Shown here piece after piece: positions 29,458-36,370 of a stretch of DNA of 64,000 bases (positions are counted from its first letter, which is position 1; every line of letters begins with the position of its first letter). Below the pieces are notes generated by a model. The model made no database searches. It saw nothing but the letters and a program-made list of their open reading frames with translations, and had not been told where the DNA came from. This DNA is from Pseudomonas indica NBRC 103045 (GTDB lineage Bacteria > Pseudomonadota > Gammaproteobacteria > Pseudomonadales > Pseudomonadaceae): contig NZ_BDAC01000017.1 in assembly GCF_002091635.1 (NCBI RefSeq), positions 62,001-126,000 of the forward strand, in the 5' to 3' direction. The position numbers and the translations under genes are program-made.

Positions 29458-30072
29458 GTGAGCGGTCTGCGCGAACATCAGAAAGCCATGCGCCGCAAGG
29501 CGATCAGCGAGGCGGGTGTGGCCCTGTTCGAGCGGCAGGGGTTCGACAACACCACCATCGAGCAGATCGCCAGGGAGGCGGGCGTTTCCGCGCCAACGGT
29601 GTTCAAGTACTTCGGCTCGAAGCAGGAAATCATCCTGGAGATGCTGCAGAAGGCCGACGAAACGGCGCTGCAGGAGGCCCGCGCACACATGGCCGAGCTG
29701 GACGACCCGCTCGACGCGCTGTGCTATCTGGAGCAGGTGCTGGTGGACCATGCCCTGAGCATGCTGCCCGCGCCGATCTGGCGCGAACTGCTGCTGCACG
29801 TGCTCGGCGGCGACCAGAGCGAGCTGCCGGAAAAGTACAAGCGTCTCAACGAAAGCCTGCAGCACGCCATCGCCAGCCTGCTGCGCGACCTGCAGCAGCG
29901 CGGCAAGCTGCGCGCGGACCTGGACGTGGAACTGGCCGCCTTCCTGCTCAACGACTACTCGCACCTGCAGATCCTGCGCCTGGTCAGCAGCGAGCCGATG
30001 GACCTCGAACAGCACCGCCGCCAGGTACGCCAGACCAGCGGGCTGATCCTGCAGGGCATGATCGCTCGCTAG
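29458..30072 (+). CDS. TetR/AcrR-family repressor
   Basis: 204-residue regulator. N-terminal HTH in the first 55 residues: KAISEAGVALFERQGFDNTT, IEQIAREAGVSAPTVFKYFG, SKQEIILEML. The variable helical C terminus is the ligand domain. GTG start with AAGGAG about eight bases upstream. Divergent from the serine-hydrolase gene, so it most likely controls that gene and perhaps the genes after it. It is the last host gene before the AT-rich cassette array begins. Confidence 0.88.
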   Translation: MSGLREHQKAMRRKAISEAGVALFERQGFDNTTIEQIAREAGVSAPTVFKYFGSKQEIILEMLQKADETALQEARAHMAELDDPLDALCYLEQVLVDHALSMLPAPIWRELLLHVLGGDQSELPEKYKRLNESLQHAIASLLRDLQQRGKLRADLDVELAAFLLNDYSHLQILRLVSSEPMDLEQHRRQVRQTSGLILQGMIAR

Positions 30073-30123
30073 CCGGCGGCTACGGAAAGTCTGAAAAAGC
30101 TATCTACCGTCACTCCCACCAGT

Positions 30124-30735
30124 TCATCTGTTAGAAAAATTTTGAATTATCACTGCATCAGAATTCTGATCGTTAGCATCGATTGAGTAGCAAAAGCTTA
30201 TCGACTGATCACCGCTGAACTCTGGGTACAAGGTAGGTCTTAGCAGCCTAGTTTTGTTGTCATTAAATGAAGTTCTCTGTTGCCCATCTGGATTTCTCCT
30301 AACCGCATAACAGTATCGCTTATTGGGATCTTGACTGTCACTCATTGATAAAGATGCAACCATTGCCTCCTCAATTTGTGGCGGTTTACCCAAAGTTACT
30401 TGAGCTGGAATAAATTGAGCAAAGTACTCATTAAACTGACTCAATAAATCCCCAAGGTTTTCACCATACTCTATATTGAAAAACGCTCTTAAAAGTTTAG
30501 CCTCGACAAGGAACCCATTTGCGTTTACAGCTAAAACCAGTCGCTCACTAACATTTTCACTTTTCAATATCTCTACTTTCATCAGAGCGTATTTCGGTTT
30601 TTTCTCTCCATCTCCGTACAATTTAGCCAACACAATGTAATCACGGCCTTTGTAATTGAAAGGGAATGCGTCTATGACCCAACCCTTTGCAATCATATCC
30701 GCTTTTAATAACTTGAAATTCTCAAATACACTCAT
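30124..30735 (-). CDS. Cassette gene 5: unknown 203-residue protein
   Basis: I do not recognise this with confidence. It starts MSVFENFKLLKADMIAKGWV and continues IDAFPFNYKGRDYIVLAKLY, which recalls the DUF6037 group of uncharacterised accessory-region proteins. Predicted soluble, no signal peptide or membrane segment, mixed alpha/beta character. AAGGG precedes the ATG. The stop lies in CTAACAGATGAACTGG, which resembles the left half of an attC site, but the right half is missing; the array may be truncated there next to the tetR gene. AT-rich and codon-poor compared with neighbours, so it was acquired. Confidence 0.7.
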   Translation of the reverse strand: MSVFENFKLLKADMIAKGWVIDAFPFNYKGRDYIVLAKLYGDGEKKPKYALMKVEILKSENVSERLVLAVNANGFLVEAKLLRAFFNIEYGENLGDLLSQFNEYFAQFIPAQVTLGKPPQIEEAMVASLSMSDSQDPNKRYCYAVRRNPDGQQRTSFNDNKTRLLRPTLYPEFSGDQSISFCYSIDANDQNSDAVIIQNFSNR

Positions 30736-30785
30736 TTTTACCCTTGATATTCAGTATTTTGCTTAGAACTATTTTGTTGATTCGA

Positions 30786-30863
30786 ATGCAACCGCGCTGA
30801 CGATGGGATCGAAAAGTTATTGCTCACTACTTGTGGGGAGAGTCCATATACCAGTTGTTATGC
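30786..30863 (-). other. Degenerate attC site (cassettes 4/5)
   Basis: On the minus strand it begins GCATAACAACTGG, the same 13 bases as the intact site at 34324-34398. It ends about 75 bases later in CAGCGCGGTTGCAT, a poor match to GTTRRRY. CTG-N4-ATGG and CCATCGTCAG can pair as the inner stem. The gene 4 stop lies in its left end. Confidence 0.5.
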
Positions 30864-31199
30864 ATTGAGCAACTCGGAATCAAACCATACATCTTCAAAA
30901 TCATTGCCGTCGATAAGAAAGCGGTAGCCGGCAGGTAGATCAAGGTAGCTTGCCACCTCTGGAAGGTAGCTGCCGATGTGCTCTATATGCAACGGAGAGA
31001 AGAAATCGACAGCGTCGGACAGCTCTGTGCCACACCAGATGTACCAGCCATTAGTACCCTTTTCTGGTTTATGCCTAAGCCCGTTAATGGGTAACTGCCC
31101 AATTGTGCTTAAGGCGATTCCAAGTTTTGACCCGCTCTCGGGTTTCTGAGGGGTAACATTCTTCCATTCGCAGATGGTCTGTTCCTTCAGGATTTTCAC
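30858..31199 (-). CDS. Cassette gene 4: small Imm33/DUF2185-like protein
   Basis: 113 residues from the GTG at 31199, which has GGAG seven bases upstream; an ATG at 31220 lies inside the attC end and is less likely. Recognisable stretches are NGWYIWCGTELSDAVDFFSP and YLDLPAGYRFLIDGNDFEDV followed by WFDSELLN, a pattern I associate with Imm33-type immunity proteins of polymorphic toxin systems. No toxin is encoded next to it, so it would be an orphan immunity gene or a protein of another function. Soluble and acidic. Confidence 0.65.
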   Translation of the reverse strand: MKILKEQTICEWKNVTPQKPESGSKLGIALSTIGQLPINGLRHKPEKGTNGWYIWCGTELSDAVDFFSPLHIEHIGSYLPEVASYLDLPAGYRFLIDGNDFEDVWFDSELLNA

Positions 31200-31216
31200 G
31201 GTTTTACTCCGAAGGT

Positions 31217-31274
31217 GCATAACGCTTTTGTAAAAGGCGTGACGTCAGGAGCGTCCTTTTAACAAACTTGTTAG
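31217..31274 (-). other. attC site (cassettes 3/4)
   Basis: 58 bp, minus strand, from CTAACAAG to GCGTTATGC. TTTGTTAAAAGG pairs with CCTTTTACAAA except for one extra T, a classic extrahelical base. The stop of the SIR2-like gene lies inside it. Confidence 0.8.
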
Positions 31275-32447
31275 ATTTCCAATCTCTGACTTAGACAATG
31301 ACTCAAGACGCTGAATAAGCATTCTTTCTTGCTTTTTATCATCACTGTCACCCTCGGGATCAAATGATAGAAGCAAGTCTGTAAATCCCAAATTTCTAAT
31401 TTCTATCTGATTAGCATTGCTTGATAAAAAGCCTGGAACTTCGGTTCTATATGGGTCGCAGACTATTAACTTTGTACCTGGTATCTTCAACCAATCACAA
31501 AAGACCACATTTACATGCTCATCTCCGAAACCATAGCCAATGACAACAAGTTCACGAGCAGACATAATTCTAGTTTTAAATTCTTCAAATAACTCCCTAG
31601 GTGCAATCTGTTCAAATTTATCTGAAAACTTGTGTCCACCTGAAAGTAAAGATCGCCTTAGAAATTGCAGTTCACCGGAATCATCATTAACAAAAAGCTC
31701 ATTAACCCCTCGAACGCCCGACTTTCGGCATTCCTCCAAGCTAAGTCTTTCGATATTTCTAACCGCCCTAACGTAAGACCCAAACTCACTGCCTCCGACA
31801 GACTTCAGGTATTTACCTTTATCTTCTATTGCAAAAATATCAAAAGATCCGTGTAGCTTGACAAGATTAACGCCAGACTCATTTTGATCAAAGAAATCTA
31901 AGCGGTGCTGCTGAAGCTCCTCTTTCGTAACAACTTTGAAAGAGCCCAATCGACTATATCCATGTTCACGATCAGCATAAAAACCATCTTTCAACGGAAT
32001 TTTATAAAATGCACATAGCTCCTCTACGATTAAGTCATGATTCAGTGAATAGATATCTAAACAGCCAAATTTTTTGATGATCGCTTTCAGACCAAAATAG
32101 TGATCAAATCTCAACTGCATTCTAGGATTGCATTTCTCTTGCAGCTCCAAGAGCAATAACTGGATGCATTCTGTGGTTTGCTTAATTAGCCCACCAACAA
32201 TTTCGCGCTCTTTTCCAACCGAAGATAGGCTCCATTTCTCTAGCTCGCTTACCATTTGCTCATAGTGCATATCCGTATTATTTATGATTACTACAAATCG
32301 CTCTTTAATTTCGTCATTGCCTGAAAAATTGAATAGCTGTGTATCAATCCTCTTTAAAACATTCTCCCTAAATGTGGCTGTAAATGGCCAGACAAGCGGC
32401 ATCCCACACTCTACTGACGCTCCTGCACCTAGAAAAAATGCCAACAC
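31245..32447 (-). CDS. Cassette gene 3: SIR2-like NAD-binding protein
   Basis: 400 residues from the GTG at 32447 (AAGGAG ten bases upstream); the frame is open further but only through the attC site. SIR2 features in order: FLGAGASVECGMP (GAGAS at 7-11) for NAD, SLNHD (134-138) with the catalytic-type Asn136, KLHGS (197-201) with His199 matching the SIR2 active-site His, and GYGFGDEHVN (304-313). This SIR2_2 type, without a zinc-finger Cys set, is common in anti-phage NAD-depleting systems such as ThsA, DSR and SIR2-HerA. An effector role with the neighbouring 588-residue protein is plausible but unproven. Confidence 0.85.
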   Translation of the reverse strand: MLAFFLGAGASVECGMPLVWPFTATFRENVLKRIDTQLFNFSGNDEIKERFVVIINNTDMHYEQMVSELEKWSLSSVGKEREIVGGLIKQTTECIQLLLLELQEKCNPRMQLRFDHYFGLKAIIKKFGCLDIYSLNHDLIVEELCAFYKIPLKDGFYADREHGYSRLGSFKVVTKEELQQHRLDFFDQNESGVNLVKLHGSFDIFAIEDKGKYLKSVGGSEFGSYVRAVRNIERLSLEECRKSGVRGVNELFVNDDSGELQFLRRSLLSGGHKFSDKFEQIAPRELFEEFKTRIMSARELVVIGYGFGDEHVNVVFCDWLKIPGTKLIVCDPYRTEVPGFLSSNANQIEIRNLGFTDLLLSFDPEGDSDDKKQERMLIQRLESLSKSEIGNLTSLLKGRS

Positions 32448-32469
32448 TCGATATGTACTCCTTGAAAAT

Positions 32470-32538
32470 CTAACGCTGCGCTCTGCGGCAAATTTGTAGC
32501 GCAGCGAAAAATTTGTCCGACAGCAGCGCCTTGTTAGC
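32470..32538 (-). other. attC site (cassettes 2/3)
   Basis: 69 bp, minus strand, from GCTAACAAGGCGCTGC to GAGCGCAGCGTTAG. The ends pair as CTAAC/GTTAG plus GCGCTGC/GCAGCGC-type stems, with an AT-rich middle. This is the clearest attC of the array. Confidence 0.85.
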
Positions 32539-32542
32539 AATG

Positions 32543-34309
32543 TTACTCAGCGCAGTATATTATTGGCCTTGCGTTCATATCTTTGACCGCATGCGCGAAG
32601 GAGGAAATAATCCATAATAGCTGGATAATATTTCCTCTCACAGGCTTTCCTTCTTTTATTTTATTAAATTCCTCTGTAACACCTGAAATCGAAAGAAACG
32701 AACAGCATAAGACGCAGCTACGATTGAGTTTGTAATCCTTAAGCAAGTTCGCCAGATACCCCTCTAAATCATCGATATCACCCTTTCGTATCCTCGGTAT
32801 TTTTGTCTGAACACCTTTTACTGACTTGTAATGCTTCTTAAATGTTTTATCTAATTTCGACAGCATAGCACTTGCATCAAAATACATGTTTCCAAGATTC
32901 TTAATCCCTTGACCTACGACATCATGCAAGTTGCTAGCTGATGTGCTGGGATCACCATATTTCGAGTGAATAAAGCATATGTTTGAGTTCTCCTTATTAA
33001 AGGTAATATGGTCAGCCCACTCATCACCTAAATCGTCACAGAATATATAATCATCTTCAGCATGTATTTTTTCAACGGCATCAAACATCGAATCGTCTGT
33101 GAAATTTTCGCTTTCTACAGTAAAACTGCCTTTTTCCGATTTGACGTCAGGCATTAGCCCTATTGGTTGAAAAATCTCGAGGATATTGTCGATCTCGGAA
33201 ACTCCAGAAGAATCTTCGAAGCACGCACCCATAAAGTACATGTATTTGGGATCGTCAAAAGTAACACTATAGAACCCATGCTTAACAATATACTTTTGAA
33301 GGGTTATTAACTTCCCGTTTTCATGCACACGGAACCTTGCAAGATATTTTGAATATAAAGTCAGGCTTTTCTTGTTGGCTCGAATCCGAGAACCGTCATT
33401 AACACCGATGACGTTCAAATCTGAATCTATCTCGTATACTTTCTCTAGTGCAGACTCTAGGATTTTGTAGACGCGACTGGAAACGCTGATGACCTTGCCC
33501 TTCTTTGTTTTATATTTTACTTGGACACCGTCCTTCCTCAGACGATCAAACAAGGAGGAACTTTCTAGAAGGATGGCATTAGGCGAGCAACTCGCTAAGA
33601 CTTCATTTAGCTCCACTTTACTTGCGAAAGCATCTAAGAAGTTTGTATTGCCGGGAGATTCTATAAGATTGATCTGCTCGGAAACCCATGCAGCGATATT
33701 GTCGATCGTTTCTCTGCTGGACGATTCAACAACACGACCAGTTCCTGATATAGATCTGGTCTTGGCTCCTTGTCGGAGCTTAAAGTAATAGGGAATCGAC
33801 CTACCCGCCGAATGTGTGGAAAGCAATCCTTTTAAGTCAGCCGCCTCATACGATCTGGATCTCATTGCGCGATCTGACACCGTCATATTTCTAAGCGCTA
33901 ATCTCTGAAATTCCACATCATCATCAGAGAATGAAGATGAAAATTCCTTACTGCCGACAAGCGTAAAGTTTTCATCCATCAGGTCGAATATGTTGGCACA
34001 GCTCTTCTTTAGAACAGCAAGGTAGTTGCCAGTCTCAATGATCAATATAAATGCATAAACCTTGTCTTCGAAATCATCGTCCAAGAAGTAAACTGGCCGA
34101 TTAGAAGGAAATACCCTGACCGAATAGACGAAACTTAAATTTAGTTCATTTACATTCCTTTCCTGCCTAAATTGATCAATTACAAATCCACTATCGGGAT
34201 TCATATTATCAGAGGCAGTGTCGAGGATACTTCTAACCAACTCATCCTCTACAGGATCATTGACTCTGTAAAATTGTGCATTTTTAGTCAATCTGAGTCT
34301 TTCTGGCAC
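32543..34309 (-). CDS. Cassette gene 2: 588-residue protein with putative PD-(D/E)XK-like nuclease region
   Basis: Large soluble protein of no family I can name. GTG start with AAGGAGG seven bases upstream. The first 420 residues show no motif I recognise. Residues 424-470 read CDDLGDEWADHITF, then ICFIHSKYG, then LHDVVGQGIKN. This Asp-rich E-x-A-D-x-I strand, followed by a strand ending H-x-K450 and a Gln467 helix, resembles PD-(D/E)XK nucleases of phage-defence proteins (D/E...x-K...Q). The metal-binding residues would be D425/D426/D429/E430/D433 and K450. Large size is unusual for a cassette. It is adjacent to a SIR2-like cassette, and both may act in defence. Function is inferred, not established. 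Confidence 0.75.
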   Translation of the reverse strand: MPERLRLTKNAQFYRVNDPVEDELVRSILDTASDNMNPDSGFVIDQFRQERNVNELNLSFVYSVRVFPSNRPVYFLDDDFEDKVYAFILIIETGNYLAVLKKSCANIFDLMDENFTLVGSKEFSSSFSDDDVEFQRLALRNMTVSDRAMRSRSYEAADLKGLLSTHSAGRSIPYYFKLRQGAKTRSISGTGRVVESSSRETIDNIAAWVSEQINLIESPGNTNFLDAFASKVELNEVLASCSPNAILLESSSLFDRLRKDGVQVKYKTKKGKVISVSSRVYKILESALEKVYEIDSDLNVIGVNDGSRIRANKKSLTLYSKYLARFRVHENGKLITLQKYIVKHGFYSVTFDDPKYMYFMGACFEDSSGVSEIDNILEIFQPIGLMPDVKSEKGSFTVESENFTDDSMFDAVEKIHAEDDYIFCDDLGDEWADHITFNKENSNICFIHSKYGDPSTSASNLHDVVGQGIKNLGNMYFDASAMLSKLDKTFKKHYKSVKGVQTKIPRIRKGDIDDLEGYLANLLKDYKLNRSCVLCCSFLSISGVTEEFNKIKEGKPVRGNIIQLLWIISSFAHAVKDMNARPIIYCAE

Positions 34310-34323
34310 TATCCTGCCTCCTT

Positions 34324-34398
34324 GCTAACGTTTGGTTAAGGGGCGGGCTTTAGCCCGTCCCAGTGAGCGAAGCGAACGATTTGAACCAGTTGTTATGC
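34324..34398 (-). other. attC site (cassettes 1/2)
   Basis: 75 bp, minus strand, from GCATAACAACTGGTTCAAAT to AACCAAACGTTAGC. CTGGTT pairs with AACCA; the centre forms GGGCGGGCTAAAGCCCG-type stems. Cassette 1's stop codon lies in its left end. Confidence 0.85.
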
Positions 34399-35181
34399 TT
34401 TGCGCTCAAATGTATTGCCGATGAACTGCTTTAGAAATTCTTTGTCCGGATATGCAAAAGTCATGTGCATTGATTCATTGTCGTCTTTAAAGGGGAGTGT
34501 TTCCCCATCAGTTGCTTTAAAACCCGGCTTGTTCAGTGGGTAGAATAGCGCAATTCTAAATTCGGCTTCATGGCTAAATGCATCTGGTTTATAAAATACC
34601 AAATCACTTGCTTCGTGTGTCTTGGGGAGATGGCCTTTGCTGTAATACGTTATGTTTCTGGCAATAACCTGCATGCCTTGAAATTTGTGAGTGAAGAAAT
34701 CTTTGAGGAATTCTACAAGTAGCTCAACATTGACTTCAATGCATATGTCAGCTTTAAATTTATTAAATAATTCGTCGCAGTTCTTGCGATTACTCAAGCA
34801 AAGGCAGTAGCAATGCCTTGTTGGTACGGTTAACTTCGGATCTTGAGTCATATCTTCGGGGCTGATTACTCTGCCGTTCACGCTTAATTCGCCAGAGAAT
34901 CTGTCGATGATAAATGTCTTTGACATTTCATCATCTCTCATTAGCTCGTTTTCCATTCTGGCGTAATGTGAAAGGTCGCTAAATCTAAATCCGGCTTCCC
35001 CTTCAATTAGTGGTGTCAGAATTGATTTCTTTCCATATAAATACTTGATCAACGCACACTCCCGAATTTTTTCTGGCATAACAGTGATTAGATGGAAGGC
35101 GTTACTAATCCGATAGTAGAGCGTTCCGTATAACTCCGCACCACTCCGCTGTGACAGTCGCAAAAACTCTTTATAAATCAC
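34393..35181 (-). CDS. Cassette gene 1: 262-residue protein, possibly DUF2971-like
   Basis: Not firmly recognised. GTG start at 35181 overlaps the stop of a 22-codon open frame (GTGA), which may provide translational coupling as its own ribosome site is weak. Segments such as RHCYCLCLSNRKNCDELFNK, KADICIEVNVELLVEFLKDF and KPDAFSHEAEFRIALFY follow the layout of DUF2971 proteins (strand with C-L-S, then D-I-C-I-E, then E-x-E-F-R-I), a family often found in defence islands. Soluble, AT-rich. As the first cassette it would be closest to a lost attI and promoter. Confidence 0.7.
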   Translation of the reverse strand: MIYKEFLRLSQRSGAELYGTLYYRISNAFHLITVMPEKIRECALIKYLYGKKSILTPLIEGEAGFRFSDLSHYARMENELMRDDEMSKTFIIDRFSGELSVNGRVISPEDMTQDPKLTVPTRHCYCLCLSNRKNCDELFNKFKADICIEVNVELLVEFLKDFFTHKFQGMQVIARNITYYSKGHLPKTHEASDLVFYKPDAFSHEAEFRIALFYPLNKPGFKATDGETLPFKDDNESMHMTFAYPDKEFLKQFIGNTFERKA

Positions 35182-35246
35182 AGGCTTACCGAAATCACTC
35201 TACCCATCCAGCGTATTCGCTTGACCTCCTCTTTTAGCTCCAGCAT
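35178..35246 (-). CDS. Possible 22-residue leader peptide at the head of the cassette array
   Basis: ATG CTG GAG ... encodes MLELKEEVKRIRWMGRVISV plus two residues, ending four bases into the GTG start of the next gene. There is no good ribosome site before it and no known family. It could be a coupling leader, or the truncated start of a gene lost when the array was formed. It lies directly downstream of a LexA-like box. Confidence 0.35.
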   Translation of the reverse strand: MLELKEEVKRIRWMGRVISVSL

Positions 35247-35251
35247 TACGA

Positions 35252-35267
35252 CTGGATAAAAATACAG
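35252..35267. promoter_or_regulatory. LexA (SOS) box-like sequence at the head of the cassette array
   Basis: CTGGATAAAAATACAG fits CTG-N10-CAG and matches 14 of 16 bases of the Pseudomonas-type CTGTATAAATATACAG. In integrons a LexA box controls intI next to attI; no intI follows here, so it may be a relic or control the cassette transcript. The rest of 35182-35463 contains no gene. Confidence 0.5.
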
Positions 35268-35387
35268 CCTCGACCTGCCACTGTTATCAAGTCGGTCGCC
35301 TGATCGAAAAATAGGGCCACACAACCCAGCGCTCTACCGCGGCTTGCTGTGGCGCCCATGGAACGTGGCTCTGCTTCAGACATGCCT

Positions 35388-35403
35388 CCCGGATGCATCC
35401 GGG
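35388..35403. repeat. Palindromic repeat, family D, single unit
   Basis: CCCGGATGCATCCGGG is a perfect palindrome followed by CTAC. It resembles the arms of the element at 38405-38464. Confidence 0.6.
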
Positions 35404-35463
35404 CTACGCGGCAGGCGGTTCAGAAGCGGCTAGATTGCCGTGCCAGTGCACAAGGGGCTCTTG

Positions 35464-36192
35464 CTAGCCCGGCTTTTGACTGCCGCGCTGGATCACCGTA
35501 CGCCCAACGCTGTCACCTTCTTCCGTGCCGAACAGACGGGCGTAACGCAGCGTCGCATTGGCGTGCTCGCGCATGATTCCCTCGGCGCGGGCGCCCTGCC
35601 CGGCCAGCACCGCGTCGACCGCGGCGTGGTGCTGCAGGTGGGCGAAGTTGAAACGCCGGTATTCCCGTTCCAGATGCTCGCGGTCGACCACCAGGGCGCT
35701 CACCGAGGCGAACGGCAGGTGGTCGTTGCGCGCCAGCGCCGCGGCGATGGCCGGGTTGCCGCTGGCCTCCACCAGGGTCTGATGAAAGCGCAGGTTGAGG
35801 TCGTGATAGCTGGCCAGGTCTTCCTCGCATAGATAGCCCTTCTCGAACAGCCGATCGCCCCGTTCCAGGCACTCCAGCAGCACCGCGCGAACCTCTGCGG
35901 ACACCCCGCGCTCGGCCGCCTGGCGCGCCGCCAGGCCTTCCAGCACGCCGCGCACCTCCACCGCGCCGGCCAGTTCCTCCTCACCCAGCTGGCGCACCGC
36001 GTAGCCGCGCGCGCCATGGCGGATCAGCAGGCCTTCCTGCTCCAGCACGCGAAAGGCCATGCGCACCGGCATGCGCGACACCCCCAGGCGCTCGGCCGTG
36101 GGGATCTCGGCGATGCGCTCGCCAGCCGCCAGGCTGCCCTCGGCGATCATCTGCCGCAGCAGCGCCAGCACCCGTTGCCCCGGTCCGCTCAT
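35464..36192 (-). CDS. vanR: GntR-family repressor of vanillate demethylase genes
   Basis: FadR-subgroup GntR regulator, 242 residues. N-terminal winged helix: GQRVLALLRQMIAEGSLAAG, ERIAEIPTAERLGVSRMPVR, MAFRVLEQEGLL. C-terminal all-helical FCD domain with metal-binding-type residues (DLNLRFHQTLVEASGN, LQHHAAVDAVLAG). ATG 36192 follows AGGAG. Divergent from vanAB; two copies of the palindrome ATTGGATCCAAT flank the intergenic region, the known VanR operator type. Derepression by vanillate is expected. Confidence 0.93.
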   Translation of the reverse strand: MSGPGQRVLALLRQMIAEGSLAAGERIAEIPTAERLGVSRMPVRMAFRVLEQEGLLIRHGARGYAVRQLGEEELAGAVEVRGVLEGLAARQAAERGVSAEVRAVLLECLERGDRLFEKGYLCEEDLASYHDLNLRFHQTLVEASGNPAIAAALARNDHLPFASVSALVVDREHLEREYRRFNFAHLQHHAAVDAVLAGQGARAEGIMREHANATLRYARLFGTEEGDSVGRTVIQRGSQKPG

Positions 36193-36203
36193 GATCACTC
36201 CTC

Positions 36204-36215
36204 ATTGGATCCAAT
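36204..36215. promoter_or_regulatory. VanR operator next to vanR
   Basis: ATTGGATCCAAT, a perfect 12-bp palindrome 12 bp before the vanR start, identical to the second site at 36332. This is the operator sequence I know for Caulobacter VanR. Confidence 0.85.
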
Positions 36216-36331
36216 GGCGCCAGTCTACGGCAGCCGAAAGCCAGGTCAACTGCATATAACGGGCGATTATCGACCAAAAATGGATCCATAAAGCGCCAAA
36301 TGGATGGTCAACAACAGCCAAGGAGCAGACC

Positions 36332-36343
36332 ATTGGATCCAAT
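36332..36343. promoter_or_regulatory. VanR operator next to vanA
   Basis: ATTGGATCCAAT, 28 bp before the vanA start; a related ATGGATCCAT lies at 36280-36289. Two identical operators around divergent promoters suggest joint repression of vanR and vanAB. Confidence 0.85.
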
Positions 36344-36370
36344 AACAACAAGCAGCCTCGAGGAGGCCCC

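Larger units (their letters stand above)
30124..35181 (-). mobile_element. Integron gene-cassette array without integrase (CALIN-like)
   Basis: An AT-rich block inside high-GC DNA. It holds five minus-strand genes, each followed or preceded by a compact inverted-repeat element with attC features: GTTAG/GTTATGC core ends, imperfect stems with extrahelical bases, lengths of 58-78 bp, and gene stop codons lying in or next to the site. All sites have the same orientation as the genes. No integrase gene is present on either side in the window. Array order in transcription direction: 262-aa gene, 588-aa putative nuclease, SIR2-like, Imm33-like, 203-aa gene. Cassette arrays without intI are known from Pseudomonas chromosomes; assigning this one is my inference from the sites. 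Confidence 0.75.

Noticed and set aside
30858-31199. A toxin-antitoxin pair formed by the 113-residue gene and its neighbours
   Set aside because: An attC site separates it on each side and neither neighbour resembles a toxin of known TA families.
35182-35400. A remnant of an integrase (intI) gene right of the LexA-like box
   Set aside because: No frame on either strand shows recognisable IntI segments; only the box and its position suggest a former platform.
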